Source of the DNA: Anaerolineales bacterium
GTDB lineage: Bacteria > Chloroflexota > Anaerolineae > Anaerolineales > Villigracilaceae
Length of the DNA: 64,000 bases
Assembly (NCBI GenBank): GCA_020851785.1
Contig: JADZCC010000081.1
Location: forward strand, 37,944-101,943
Direction: 5' to 3'
Below, piece after piece: positions 1 through 8,317 of the stretch. The notes beneath the pieces were generated by a model. That model did not search any database and had not been told where the DNA came from. It saw nothing but the letters and a program-made list of their open reading frames with translations. Every line of letters starts with the position of its first letter. Position 1 is the first letter of the stretch. Made by a program: the position numbers and the translations under genes.

Positions 1-141
1 CGCCACTTCAAAAACGGACCAGGTGCTGGTGCCGAGGTTGGAGCGAATGGTGAGGGCGATGGACAAGCCGAATAAGGCGAAGCCCAGTTGAGCGATAAGC
101 ATATCGCGGATAAATGTATTCCAACGAATGGGTTTTAACAT
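1..141 (-). CDS. YczE/YitT-like integral membrane protein, N-terminal part
   Basis: The gene starts at 141 and runs off the left edge, leaving 47 N-terminal residues. They contain one hydrophobic helix (about residues 13-32, beginning DMLIAQLGFALFG) followed by RSNLGTSTWSVFE. This pattern, a helix then a loop with NLGTS-P/T-W, is typical of the YczE/YyaS group of multi-pass membrane proteins of unknown function. An AAAGGAG ribosome site lies five bases before the ATG. The head-to-head GNAT gene begins 36 bases away. The family call rests on a short stretch, so it is moderate. Confidence 0.55.
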   Translation of the reverse strand, partial: MLKPIRWNTFIRDMLIAQLGFALFGLSIALTIRSNLGTSTWSVFEVA

Positions 142-177
142 GGAACTCCTTTGAGAAAACGATGATACCATGAGGGG

Positions 178-636
178 ATGAACCCTTTCTCCCCGATTCC
201 AATTTTTGAAATGCAACGCGCTAATTTTTTAATCAGCACAGACCCGGCCCGTTTGGATCTGGAAGCCATCCATGCCTTTTTAGGGCAAACGGATTGGGCC
301 AAGCGTCGCCCGCGCCAGAAGACCGAAATGGCGCTGGCCAACTCTTTGGTTTTTGGACTTTATACGGAGAATCGTCAAATTGGGTTGGCGCGGGTGGTGA
401 CGGATTATGCGGTGGTGGCCTATTTGTGCGATGTCTTCATCCAGCCGGAGGCGCGCGGCGCGGGGCTGGGCAAATGGCTGATTGAAAGCCTGTTATCCCA
501 TCCAAACTTAAAAGACGTGCGCCGTTGGATCTTAACCACCGCAGACGCGCATGGGTTGTATCAAAAATATGATTTTGCGCCGCTGGAGCGCCCTGAAACA
601 TGGATGCAGAGATTGCGGCCGTTTGTGGGCGAGTAG
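178..636 (+). CDS. GNAT family N-acetyltransferase
   Basis: A 152-residue single-domain protein of the GNAT acyl-CoA transferase fold, expected to acetylate an amine with acetyl-CoA. The family pattern is clear: a beta4 strand (AYLCDVFIQPEARGAG) leads into the acetyl-CoA pyrophosphate loop R-G-A-G-L-G-K and helix alpha3, and the C-terminal half has LTTADAHGLYQKYDFAPLE, the usual motif B with Tyr and Phe. The substrate cannot be told. An alternative ATG lies at 211, but only the one at 178 has a purine-rich stretch (GAGGGG) before it, immediately adjacent. Its stop codon abuts the stop codon of the convergent molybdoenzyme gene with no bases between. Confidence 0.8.
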   Translation: MNPFSPIPIFEMQRANFLISTDPARLDLEAIHAFLGQTDWAKRRPRQKTEMALANSLVFGLYTENRQIGLARVVTDYAVVAYLCDVFIQPEARGAGLGKWLIESLLSHPNLKDVRRWILTTADAHGLYQKYDFAPLERPETWMQRLRPFVGE

Positions 637-1278
637 TTAACCAAACCGTTCTTCGCGCCAAACGTCGGCGCGGTTGTGATAGCCCGCCTGTTCCCAAAAC
701 CCGCGTTGATCCTGCGGCATAAATTCCAGCGAGCGAATCCACTTGGCGCCTTTCCAAAAATAAGGCGTTTCCAAGTCTTCGCGCCCGGGCATAAAACCCA
801 CCACGCCGCGCAGGGGATAGCCGTGTTCCGGCGTGAGCGCTTCGCCGTTGAGGTGTGTGGCCAGCAAAAAAGTATCCTGCAGGACGACTTCCAAAGGCAG
901 GTTCACCGTGAAGCCATATTCGGCATGTTGCATGACGTGCGTGGCCCCGGGCTTGAGTTTGAAAAACCCATGCTCAAGCAGAGCCTTAATCGAAACGCCT
1001 TCCCAAACCGTGTTGAACTTGCTCCACTTCGTGACGCAATGGATGTCCATCTCAATTTTGGCGCGCGGCAGTTGATTAAATTCGTTCCAGTCCCAGCGCT
1101 TTTCCTGCTCCACTTCGCCCCAGATGCGAAAATCCCAAACGGCCGGGTTGAACGGCGGCACGGGCCCATAATGCAAAACCGGAAATTTTTGAGTGAGCGA
1201 CTGCCCGGGCGGGAGGCGCCCCTCGGCGCGCATTTGCTCTTCCTGCTGACGACGATCCTGACTCTCAAATGAAAACAT
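637..1278 (-). CDS. Sulfite oxidase-like molybdopterin-dependent oxidoreductase
   Basis: A 213-residue protein made of little more than the oxidoreductase molybdopterin-binding domain of the sulfite oxidase/MsrP family. The conserved Cys81 in MDIHCVTKWS is the expected thiolate ligand to molybdenum. WDFRIWGEVE and the C-terminal KWIRSLEFM and GYHNRADVWREERFG stretches are typical of the small cytoplasmic members. There is no Tat or Sec signal, no heme domain and no dimerisation domain, so it is probably cytoplasmic with an unknown substrate. GAGG precedes the ATG at normal spacing. It is convergent with, and directly abuts, the GNAT gene. Confidence 0.85.
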   Translation of the reverse strand: MFSFESQDRRQQEEQMRAEGRLPPGQSLTQKFPVLHYGPVPPFNPAVWDFRIWGEVEQEKRWDWNEFNQLPRAKIEMDIHCVTKWSKFNTVWEGVSIKALLEHGFFKLKPGATHVMQHAEYGFTVNLPLEVVLQDTFLLATHLNGEALTPEHGYPLRGVVGFMPGREDLETPYFWKGAKWIRSLEFMPQDQRGFWEQAGYHNRADVWREERFG

Positions 1279-1317
1279 GCTGTACCTCGCTTATTGATGG
1301 ATGAAAAATACCAGCCG

Positions 1318-1345
1318 CCCGACACTTTTCTTTTGGGACGCGGAT
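1318..1345. repeat. 28-bp dispersed repeat, copy 1
   Basis: A 28-base block (CCCGACACTTTTC ... GGACGCGGAT) occurs here and again, identically and in the same orientation, at 3416-3443. The two copies bracket the channel gene at 1491-3383. Neither lies in a gene I accept. Flanking sequence is not conserved between the copies. Confidence 0.85.
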
Positions 1346-1447
1346 ATTTTAGTTTTCGATATTCATAGATAGAACGCTTCAACCAAATATTACCCGAAAA
1401 ACGCCCGCGCTGAAAAAAACGGCCTCTTGGCGGAAAGCATTTGCTCG

Positions 1448-1453
1448 TATAAT
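1448..1453 (+). promoter_or_regulatory. Candidate -10 box for the channel gene
   Basis: A perfect TATAAT lies 38 bases before the start of the channel gene. The best -35 candidates upstream (TCTTGG at spacing 17 or TTGGCG at spacing 15) are poor, so only the -10 is claimed. Confidence 0.45.
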
Positions 1454-1490
1454 TGGGCAAAGTATTTCACCCGGCGTAAGGAGGGAGTTT

Positions 1491-3383
1491 ATGAAAACTC
1501 CAGGCTTCAAGCAAAAATTTCAATATTGGTTCGATAACTTCATGGCCCGTGGCACGCCCGCCATGCTGATTGGTTTGTTCGTCCTTTCGGCGCTGATCAT
1601 TTTCATCGCCGCCGCTTTGGTCAAACTGACCCACACCGCGCCCAACGGCGAGAGCTTCCTAGAGGTGGCCTGGATGAGCCTGCTTCGCACGCTCGATTCC
1701 GGCACGATGGGCGGCGATACTGGCAGTCCCTTCTTCCTGCTGATCATGCTCATCGTCACTTTTGGCGGCGTCTTCGTCGTCAGCGCTTTAATCGGCATCA
1801 TCAACAATGGCATTGAAGACAAAATGGAAGAACTGCGTAAAGGCCGCTCGCTGGTCTTGGAAAGCGATCACACCCTCATCCTCGGCTGGACGCCGCAAAT
1901 CTTCACCGTCCTCTCCGAATTAATCCTCGCCAACGAGAGTCGCAAAAGCGGCGCCGTCATCGTCGTCTTGGCCGATCAGGATAAAGTCGAGATGGAAGAT
2001 GCGATTAATGATCGCGTTACCGATTTCAAAAACACGCGCATCATCTGCCGCTCGGGCAGTCCCATTGACCTGAACGACCTTGAAATTGCCAGCCCGCACA
2101 CCGCGCGCTCGATCATCGTCCTCGCCGAAGGCGCCGACCCGGATACGAACGTCATCAAGGCCGTGTTGGCCATTACCAACAATCCCAATCGTCGCGCCGA
2201 GCCGTATCACATCGTCACGCAAATTCATGCTCCGCAAAACATGAACGTGGTCAAAATGTTGGGCGCAAAAGATCAGGTTTTGCCAATCCTCACCAATGAT
2301 TTAATCGCGCGCGTCGTCGCGCAAACTTCGCGCCAGAGCGGGCTGTCCATCGTCTACACCGAGTTGATGAACTTTGGCGGCGATGAAATTTATTTCAAAG
2401 CCGAACCCGCGCTCGTCGGCAAAACTTATAGCGAAGCTCTCTCCGCATTTGAAACTTGCGCGGTGATGGGCCTGCGTAAAGCGGATGGCACGGTGACGAT
2501 GAACCCGCCGATGGAGACGCGCATCGCATCCGGCGACCAGCTTTTTATGATCGCCGAAGACGACGATAAAATTGCTCTTTCCAATGCGCGCATCGCGCCA
2601 AGCCTCAGCCAGATTCACGAAACCGGAAAAGGCTCCACGCCCAAGCCAGAGCGCGGCCTCATTCTCGGCTGGAATCGCTCCGGCTCCACCATCGTCCGTG
2701 AGTTGGATAACTACGTGGCCAAAGGCTCGCAATTGACGATTGTTTCAGATATTTATGAGCTTGAAAAACAAATCAAATTGGAAGTTGGCAAACTGACCAA
2801 CCAAAAACTGACCGTGTTGGAAGGCGACATCCGCAACCGCGACCTGCTCGAAAAGTTGGAAGCCTCCGAATACGACCATGTGATCGTTTTGGCCTACAGC
2901 CATCTGGACGTTCAAGATGCGGATGCGATTACGCTCGTCACGCTTCTCCATCTGCGCGACATCGCCGAAAAAGATAGTACGCCGTTTTCCATCGTCAGCG
3001 AAATGCTCGACCTGCGTAACCGTGAGTTGGCCGAAGCCGCCCAGGTGGATGACTTTATCGTCAGCGAACATCTGGTCAGCCTGATGATGACGCAACTCTC
3101 CGAAGACCCCGACCTGCTCGGCGTGTTTACCGACATGTTCGACCCGGAAGGCGCGGAGATTTACCTGAAGCCAATAAGCGATTATGTGGAAATCGAAAGC
3201 CCTGTGGATTTTTATACGATCCTTGAAGCGGCCCGGCGGCGCGGCGAAACCGCGATTGGCTATCGCTTGTTGAATCAAAGCCATGCGGTGGAGAAATCCT
3301 ATGGAGTACACACCAACCCGAAGAAGTCGGAAAAAGTCGCCTTCTCTGAAGCGGATAAAGTGATTGTGCTTGCAAACGGGTGA
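1491..3383 (+). CDS. CASTOR/POLLUX-like ion channel with two RCK domains
   Basis: A 630-residue membrane protein. The N-terminus has one helix (about residues 20-45), a re-entrant pore-like segment with LRTLDSGTMGG, and a second helix (about 80-103). A long cytosolic part follows with two Rossmann-type RCK/TrkA-N units, starting near HTLILGWTPQ (about residue 127) and RGLILGWNRSGS (about residue 389). This is the architecture of bacterial relatives of plant CASTOR/POLLUX channels, which pass K+ or Ca2+. The pore lacks a standard K+-filter TVGYG, so ion selectivity is unknown. AAGGAGGG is positioned well before the ATG. It stands alone, flanked by two copies of a 28-bp repeat. Confidence 0.8.
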   Translation: MKTPGFKQKFQYWFDNFMARGTPAMLIGLFVLSALIIFIAAALVKLTHTAPNGESFLEVAWMSLLRTLDSGTMGGDTGSPFFLLIMLIVTFGGVFVVSALIGIINNGIEDKMEELRKGRSLVLESDHTLILGWTPQIFTVLSELILANESRKSGAVIVVLADQDKVEMEDAINDRVTDFKNTRIICRSGSPIDLNDLEIASPHTARSIIVLAEGADPDTNVIKAVLAITNNPNRRAEPYHIVTQIHAPQNMNVVKMLGAKDQVLPILTNDLIARVVAQTSRQSGLSIVYTELMNFGGDEIYFKAEPALVGKTYSEALSAFETCAVMGLRKADGTVTMNPPMETRIASGDQLFMIAEDDDKIALSNARIAPSLSQIHETGKGSTPKPERGLILGWNRSGSTIVRELDNYVAKGSQLTIVSDIYELEKQIKLEVGKLTNQKLTVLEGDIRNRDLLEKLEASEYDHVIVLAYSHLDVQDADAITLVTLLHLRDIAEKDSTPFSIVSEMLDLRNRELAEAAQVDDFIVSEHLVSLMMTQLSEDPDLLGVFTDMFDPEGAEIYLKPISDYVEIESPVDFYTILEAARRRGETAIGYRLLNQSHAVEKSYGVHTNPKKSEKVAFSEADKVIVLANG

Positions 3384-3415
3384 TGCAAAAATAATAGACT
3401 TTATCAACAAAGCGC

Positions 3416-3501
3416 CCCGACACTTTTCTTTTGGGACGCGGATTTACGCGGAAAACGCAAAAGGTGGTTTTTTCCGTGTCCATCAGCGCTCGTCCGCGTC
3501 C
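3416..3501. repeat. Dispersed repeat copy 2 with terminal inverted repeats
   Basis: Bases 3416-3443 repeat 1318-1345 exactly. The block continues to 3501, where TCCGCGTCC (3493-3501) is the inverse of GGACGCGGA (3434-3442). The segment could fold as a long hairpin between the convergent channel gene and pxpA. It fills most of the 137-bp gap between them. Confidence 0.65.
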
Positions 3502-3520
3502 AATTTTGAAATCGCCATTT

Positions 3521-4225
3521 TTATAAGCCGATGATCTTTACGCCGTTGGCTTCCAGCGCCTGTTTGAGCAGGTGGGCGTTTGCAACGGCGTTTGGATGGT
3601 CGCCATGCAAACAGAGCGTATCCAGCCCGCCGCTTTGAATTAAGCGCCAAGCCTGAGCGGCCACTTCAGCGGGCGATTCTAGGACTGCCCCTGCAACGCT
3701 TCTTGAAAGCAAACTTCCATCCGCGTTGTATCTGCGGTCTGGAAAGCCCTCACGCGCTACGCGTAATTGATGTTCGCTTCCTGCCTCAATCAGTTTTGAA
3801 CCGGCCAGCCCCACCAAAATTAAATGGTCGTCAAACCGTTTAACCGCCCGCGCCACGGCGCGGGCGAGTTCCACATCCTTCGCGGACTGGTTGTACAATG
3901 CGCCATGCGGTTTGACGTGCGTCAGTTGGATGGATTCTTCTGCGGCGATTCTGGCCAGCCACGCAAGCTGATTGAAAACGATTCGTTCCGCCTCTTCAAC
4001 GCCAAGTTCCACTTCTTTTCTGCCAAAATTTTCGCGATCTTCCCAACTGGGATGCGCCCCCACGTTGACCTGAAATTTTTTGGCACAGCGCAACACCATG
4101 CGCGCCGTCGTTTCATCTCCGGCGTGTGCGCCACAGGCCAGGTTGATGGAAGTGACGCAAGGCAAAAACGCTTCGTCGTTGTCAAAGCCTTCGCCGAGGT
4201 CGCAATTCAGGTCTATCTTCAGCAT
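3521..4225 (-). CDS. pxpA: 5-oxoprolinase subunit PxpA (LamB/YcsF family)
   Basis: A 234-residue protein of the LamB/YcsF family, the A subunit of the three-part ATP-dependent enzyme that opens 5-oxoproline (pyroglutamate) to glutamate. The N-terminal signature IDLNCDLGEGFDND and NLACGAHAGD, the KPHGALYN motif and the C-terminal LCLHGDHPNAV are all present. It is the last gene of a minus-strand operon and overlaps the end of pxpC by seven bases, so translation is probably coupled. Its length is slightly below the usual 245-255 residues, without a missing motif. Confidence 0.93.
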   Translation of the reverse strand: MLKIDLNCDLGEGFDNDEAFLPCVTSINLACGAHAGDETTARMVLRCAKKFQVNVGAHPSWEDRENFGRKEVELGVEEAERIVFNQLAWLARIAAEESIQLTHVKPHGALYNQSAKDVELARAVARAVKRFDDHLILVGLAGSKLIEAGSEHQLRVAREGFPDRRYNADGSLLSRSVAGAVLESPAEVAAQAWRLIQSGGLDTLCLHGDHPNAVANAHLLKQALEANGVKIIGL

Positions 4226-5139
4226 GGCTTTGCCGCCGTCTGCGCGAGGGCTTTATATTTTGCCTGCGCCTCTTCCAAACTTACTTCCTTAAAACGAATT
4301 CGGCTGATACCGGCTTCGCATTGCGCCAATATGGGCAAATCCGCCGTGATGACGTTGGCAATTTTCGGGTAGCCGCCCGTCGTCGGCGCATCGGCCAGCA
4401 TCACAATCGGCTGGCCCTGCGGGGTGATCTGAATACTGCCCGTTGTCATCCCTTCTGAAATCAATTCAGTTTGATCCAACGCTTGGACCGCCGGCCCGGC
4501 CAAACGATAGCCCATCCGGTCAAAAGACTGGCTCACGGTATATTCCGTTTCAAAAAAAGTATGATTAAACCGCGCCCTTTGCGGGCCGGGAATTACCCCC
4601 AGCGTTGGCGTTTGGCTATAAGGCATGGCCGCTTGCGGAGCGAAATTCCGCGCAACCAGTTTCGACAACTCGGCGGAAGGCGTCCCGCTTTCTAAAATAT
4701 CCCCGGCTTGAATCAGCCTGCCCATTCCGCCGCGCAAATATGCGGACGCAGAACCTAAAACCTGCGGAGTCTTAAACCCGCCAGCGATTCCCAAATAGGC
4801 CCAATTGCCGCCGCCAATTTTTTTTATCCGCACCGTCCAGCCTGCCCGCACATAAAACGAAGTCCAGAGCGGAAACGTCCAGACGTAGTTTTGAACTTCA
4901 AACCCGGCGCCGGTGACCGCCAGCGCGCAATCGCGTTTGGCTTGTAAAACTATTTCGCCCAGTCCAATTTCGAGGACGACGGCGTTTTGCGAATTATGCA
5001 ACAGGCGATTGACGATTTGATAGGCGAACCAATCCAACGCCCCCGAAACTGGCAGGCCATACTGTTGATATCCGCTCCGCCCCAGGTCTTGAAACGTAGC
5101 CACGCCGGAAACTTCCAGCGCTTCAAGCATCGGCCGCAT
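4219..5139 (-). CDS. pxpC: 5-oxoprolinase subunit PxpC (KipA-like)
   Basis: A 306-residue biotin-dependent-carboxylase-like protein (KipA/AHS2), the C subunit of bacterial 5-oxoprolinase. It shows the family features: an N-terminal TFQDLGRSGYQQYGLPVSGALD, central IPGPQRARF, and C-terminal MTTGSIQITPQGQPIVMLAD followed by PTTGGYPKIANV. It works with PxpB and PxpA in ATP-dependent cleavage of 5-oxoproline. The start overlaps the end of pxpB by 17 bases and the end overlaps pxpA by seven, so all three are translated from one message. Confidence 0.93.
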   Translation of the reverse strand: MRPMLEALEVSGVATFQDLGRSGYQQYGLPVSGALDWFAYQIVNRLLHNSQNAVVLEIGLGEIVLQAKRDCALAVTGAGFEVQNYVWTFPLWTSFYVRAGWTVRIKKIGGGNWAYLGIAGGFKTPQVLGSASAYLRGGMGRLIQAGDILESGTPSAELSKLVARNFAPQAAMPYSQTPTLGVIPGPQRARFNHTFFETEYTVSQSFDRMGYRLAGPAVQALDQTELISEGMTTGSIQITPQGQPIVMLADAPTTGGYPKIANVITADLPILAQCEAGISRIRFKEVSLEEAQAKYKALAQTAAKPC

Positions 5140-5773
5140 CCAGCGGGATGAATTTCACAACGTCGTTGGGCGCAAACAAAAACGGCGCTGTGTTATTTGG
5201 GTCAAACAACTTCAACGCCGTCCAGCCAATCACATGCCAGCCGCCCGGCGAAGCCAGCGGATAAATTCCAGTTTGCAAACCGGCAATCGCAACCGAACCC
5301 GCCTGGGTTTGGTTGCGCGGCGTTGGCAGGCGCGGCATCTTAAGGCGTTCGTCCAAAATCCCCAAATAGGGAAAGCCCGGCGTGAAGCCCATCATATACA
5401 CGCGGTATTCTTTTTCAGCGTGGATGCGAATCACGTCGGCTATGGAAATGTTTTTCGCCGCGGCCACCAGCCCAATGTCGGAGTTGGATGCGTTGCCGTA
5501 GCGCGTCGGGACCTCCAGCCTGCGTCCCGTTTCCGGATGCATTTCCCCCAACTGATTCATTTTTTCCTCCACGATGACTTTGATTTGATCGAACGAATAA
5601 TTCAACGCGTCATAATGAATCAAGAGCGTGCAATAGCCCGGAACGGTTTCGATAATTCCGGCGACGGCGCGTAACAGAAAATTGAGCGCATGCACGCGTT
5701 GATTAATCAGCGGGTCAATCTGCTGGCCGAGCTCAACCAGCATGGCGGCATCGCCCAGCGGCTTAAACATCAA
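5123..5773 (-). CDS. pxpB: 5-oxoprolinase subunit PxpB (KipI-like)
   Basis: A 216-residue protein of the KipI/AHS1 family, the B subunit of the 5-oxoprolinase complex. Family marks are the N-terminal PLGDAAMLVELG, YRVYMMGFTPGFPYLG in the middle, and SVAIAGLQTGIYPLASPGGWHVIG near the C-terminus. Its ATG overlaps the stop of the RlmD-like gene by four bases (ATGA type), placing it second in the operon. KipI homologues can inhibit a sporulation kinase in Bacillus, but with pxpA and pxpC adjacent the metabolic role is the better reading. Confidence 0.93.
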   Translation of the reverse strand: MMFKPLGDAAMLVELGQQIDPLINQRVHALNFLLRAVAGIIETVPGYCTLLIHYDALNYSFDQIKVIVEEKMNQLGEMHPETGRRLEVPTRYGNASNSDIGLVAAAKNISIADVIRIHAEKEYRVYMMGFTPGFPYLGILDERLKMPRLPTPRNQTQAGSVAIAGLQTGIYPLASPGGWHVIGWTALKLFDPNNTAPFLFAPNDVVKFIPLDAADA

Positions 5774-7005
5774 ATTTCAAAAATGGCCAGCGCTTCAATG
5801 TGATAGGTTTGCGGGAACAAGTCAAACGGCGTGACCTGCTTCAACTGATAGCCAGCCGCCATGAACCGGGCCGCATCGCGGGCCAGCGTGGCCGGGTCGC
5901 AGGAAACGTAGGCGATGATTTGCGGTTTGATGTTGACGAGCGCATCCAACGCATGTCTTTCAATTCCGGCGCGCGGCGGGTCCACAATGCAATAGACTGT
6001 GCCGGAAATTTGATCGGTAAGTTTGGGTAGAATTTCTTCGGCGGGGCCTTCGTAGAGTTCAACATTTTCAAACTCGTCCAGATTGGCGACGAAATCTTCA
6101 CAGGCGGAAGGGGCGGCTTCAATGCCGATAATTCTTTGCGCCTTGTCCGCAAAGAATTTTGAGAACAACCCCACGCCGCAATACAAGTCCAATAAAGTGA
6201 TGGGCGTTTCGCCAAAAGTCAATTGAGCGATTAAATGCTCAACCATTTTTTCCGCCATTTTTGTGTTCACCTGAAAAAATGAAGAAGCTGAAACTTTGAA
6301 CGTTTGCCCAAGGATTTCCAGCGTTGTATGATCCTGTCCGGCAATCACCACCGAATGGTTTTCGTACACATGCACGACTGAAATATCGGCTTCAATTTCA
6401 ATTTCCGGCGTTTCTGGCTCTGTAGATTCTAGAATCAGCAAACAATCTGACCCGTTGCGAAAAGAGACGCGCTCGATGGTTAAGTTGGATTCAAAGTTGA
6501 GCGTTTTCCACAACGAGTCTAGTTCAGCTTCAGGCAGATGGCATTCCGTAAGCGCCAGCGTTGCGTTCTCTTTGGCGTTTACAAAGCCCAAGCGACCTTC
6601 CGGCGTCAGATGAAATTGGATGTGGTTGCGATAGTTCCACGCCAGTGGAGACGCAACCATCGCGTGGATGGGCGGGTTGGCGATCTTCCCGATTCGTTGC
6701 AGTTGATCCCTGAGGATTTCAGTTTTTGCAGTCAATTGATCGGCGTACGCCAGATGTTGATAGTGACAGCCCCCGCATCGGGTGAAGTGAACGCATCGCG
6801 GAACAATCCTTTGCGCCGCAGGTTGTAAAATCTCCACGATTTCGCCGCGCGCAAAATTCTTTTTATCCTCGGTGAGTTTAATCCGCGCGCGTTCGCCCGG
6901 CAAACCAAAGGGGACGAACACCGCCCGCTGGTCGGGCAGGCGCCCCAGCGCTTCGCCGCCATAGGTTAATTTTTCAAACGTCACTTCAAAGGTTGGGTCA
7001 GACAT
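5770..7005 (-). CDS. rlmD: 23S rRNA (uracil-C5) methyltransferase, RlmD/RlmCD family
   Basis: A 411-residue SAM-dependent RNA methyltransferase of the TrmA/RlmD family, which methylates C5 of a uridine in 23S rRNA. An N-terminal TRAM-like domain (about 1-60) precedes the [4Fe-4S] cluster motif CVHFTRCGGCHYQHLAY. The SAM motif LLDLYCGVGLFSKFFA and the catalytic VSCDPATLARD (nucleophile Cys) and VDPPRAG motifs follow. The exact target uridine (U747, U1939 or both) cannot be read. It heads the operon with pxpBCA. A TTGAAC-18-TATAAT promoter ends nine bases before the ATG, and I see no ribosome site, so the message is probably almost leaderless. Confidence 0.88.
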   Translation of the reverse strand: MSDPTFEVTFEKLTYGGEALGRLPDQRAVFVPFGLPGERARIKLTEDKKNFARGEIVEILQPAAQRIVPRCVHFTRCGGCHYQHLAYADQLTAKTEILRDQLQRIGKIANPPIHAMVASPLAWNYRNHIQFHLTPEGRLGFVNAKENATLALTECHLPEAELDSLWKTLNFESNLTIERVSFRNGSDCLLILESTEPETPEIEIEADISVVHVYENHSVVIAGQDHTTLEILGQTFKVSASSFFQVNTKMAEKMVEHLIAQLTFGETPITLLDLYCGVGLFSKFFADKAQRIIGIEAAPSACEDFVANLDEFENVELYEGPAEEILPKLTDQISGTVYCIVDPPRAGIERHALDALVNIKPQIIAYVSCDPATLARDAARFMAAGYQLKQVTPFDLFPQTYHIEALAIFEI

Positions 7006-7014
7006 AGTGAAGGC

Positions 7015-7044
7015 ATTATATCTTTAAGCGGCGCGGGCGTTCAA
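7015..7044 (-). promoter_or_regulatory. Sigma-70-type promoter of rlmD-pxpBCA
   Basis: On the minus strand TTGAAC (7044-7039), an 18-base spacer and TATAAT (7020-7015) precede the ATG at 7005. Transcription should begin about three bases before the start codon. Confidence 0.7.
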
Positions 7045-7052
7045 CCTAATAA

Positions 7053-7087
7053 AAAGCCTGCCCGCCAGAATTTGGTGGGCAGGCTTT
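7053..7087 (-). terminator. Rho-independent terminator of the DUF457 gene
   Basis: A 15-bp stem (7053-7067 with 7073-7087, one G-U type mismatch) around GCCTGCCC is followed on the minus strand by CTTTTTATT. It ends the transcript of the gene at 7106-7783 just upstream of the rlmD promoter. Confidence 0.8.
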
Positions 7088-7105
7088 GAAGCAGTTTACT
7101 TTCGC

Positions 7106-7783
7106 TTAGACCAACTCAATGGTCTTTTTCATTTTTACGGTAATGACCAGCGCCGTAATCAGCGAGATTAAATATAAGGCTCCGTAAATTGTGTAGGGCA
7201 GTCCGGTGGAGCCTTTGGCGAGAAATAGCGTCGCAAAAATTACAAAGAGCGCGAATTCGACATAGGCCAGATTTTTTACTGAGCCTTGTCGCTCAGAATC
7301 TGTATTGTGCTTGCGGGACAGCGAAATGAGCAGGAGAAAATACAAACCAAACGCTAAAAACTCTCCCGTGTCCAAAATAACGCTCAGCCACGCGGGAGGC
7401 GTGAACCCTGCCCAGAAATTAAGTTCGCCCCCAAGCGGCCAAAGCAATTCAACGCCGTTGAACCAAAGCGCCAGATCGAGGAGGATGTGCAAGAGAATGC
7501 CAATCCCCAGCCCAATTCCCAAATTGTTCCACTTTTGGTTTTTGGTTAGCATGGCAATGAGATAAAACGCCGCCAAAACTGCCAAAATCGTGAAGAAGCT
7601 GTGCGTAAAGGTACGGTGCAGGGCGTGCGCATCCCCTTTGGTTAAGGTTACGTACGCCACTGCCAGATTGTCCAGATCGGGAGCCATACTCCCCAAGACA
7701 ACGCCAATCAGTAGCCATTCTTTTTGGGGAGCCCATTTACGAGCCGCGACCCCGACTAGAGCGTGAATCCCGTTTTGCGACAT
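7106..7783 (-). CDS. YdjM-like membrane protein, DUF457 (putative metal-dependent hydrolase)
   Basis: A 225-residue membrane protein with five or six hydrophobic helices. The N-terminal half has the DUF457/YdjM pattern: HALVGVAARKW, a metal-type GSMAPDLDNL, and HALHRTFTHSFF. The His and Asp residues are thought to bind metal in this family, whose substrate is unknown. I place the start at 7783 because GGAGG lies five bases before it; an in-frame ATG 16 codons upstream has no ribosome site. A terminator follows the stop. Confidence 0.75.
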   Translation of the reverse strand: MSQNGIHALVGVAARKWAPQKEWLLIGVVLGSMAPDLDNLAVAYVTLTKGDAHALHRTFTHSFFTILAVLAAFYLIAMLTKNQKWNNLGIGLGIGILLHILLDLALWFNGVELLWPLGGELNFWAGFTPPAWLSVILDTGEFLAFGLYFLLLISLSRKHNTDSERQGSVKNLAYVEFALFVIFATLFLAKGSTGLPYTIYGALYLISLITALVITVKMKKTIELV

Positions 7784-7864
7784 GCTTACCTCCATTGATT
7801 GGTTTGACCTGCGTATGAGCAGGAGATGCACAATGTTCGGCTGTCATTAATGATTTTGTATTTA

Positions 7865-8212
7865 TTACTTGCGTTTGTTTTCGTTGAGATCAATGAGCAT
7901 TAAAAGACCTTGAGAGACGGCTTGCAAAATCAGAAAATAGACCACGCCGACGACTGGCATTAATAGAAGGTTTACCCAAAAATTAATTTGCATGGCCAGG
8001 TAAGTCAGAACTGAGTCTTGCACAAATGCGGCGCCGTTGTTCTGCAGGTAGTCTTGAATTGAAACGACGAATTGTCCTAAAGAAGACAAAAGATACCCCG
8101 CCAGCATTATCCAGGAAAATATATTGGCCCAGACTGAAAGGCTCAACATTTTATCTTCGTTATGAAGAGCTTCGTTCCCTGTGAGAGGTGAATTGCTTAA
8201 GTCGTTTATCAT
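7865..8212 (-). CDS. Small membrane protein of unknown function
   Basis: A protein of about 115 residues with an N-terminal polar stretch and three hydrophobic helices (SLSVWANIFSWIMLAGYLLS, a segment around YLAMQINFWVNLLLMPVVG, and VVYFLILQAVSQGLLMLIDL), ending in NENKRK. I do not recognise the family. The chosen ATG at 8212 has GGAAG eight bases upstream; another ATG lies at 8227 without a ribosome site. It sits between the DUF457 gene and the sortase pair on the same strand, with about 80-100 bases on either side. Confidence 0.5.
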   Translation of the reverse strand: MINDLSNSPLTGNEALHNEDKMLSLSVWANIFSWIMLAGYLLSSLGQFVVSIQDYLQNNGAAFVQDSVLTYLAMQINFWVNLLLMPVVGVVYFLILQAVSQGLLMLIDLNENKRK

Positions 8213-8317
8213 TGAGGCTACTTCCATTTAATGTTCAAAAATATTGGATATCCTTGATGGCTCGCCGTGTGCTGATGGGCAAGCCTGATTGCCTGAGACG
8301 CACAACGCTCAACCGCT

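Noticed and set aside
676..1272. A 198-codon frame on the + strand opposite the sulfite-oxidase-like gene
   Set aside because: It is antisense to a gene with clear motifs, has no ribosome site and no domain pattern.
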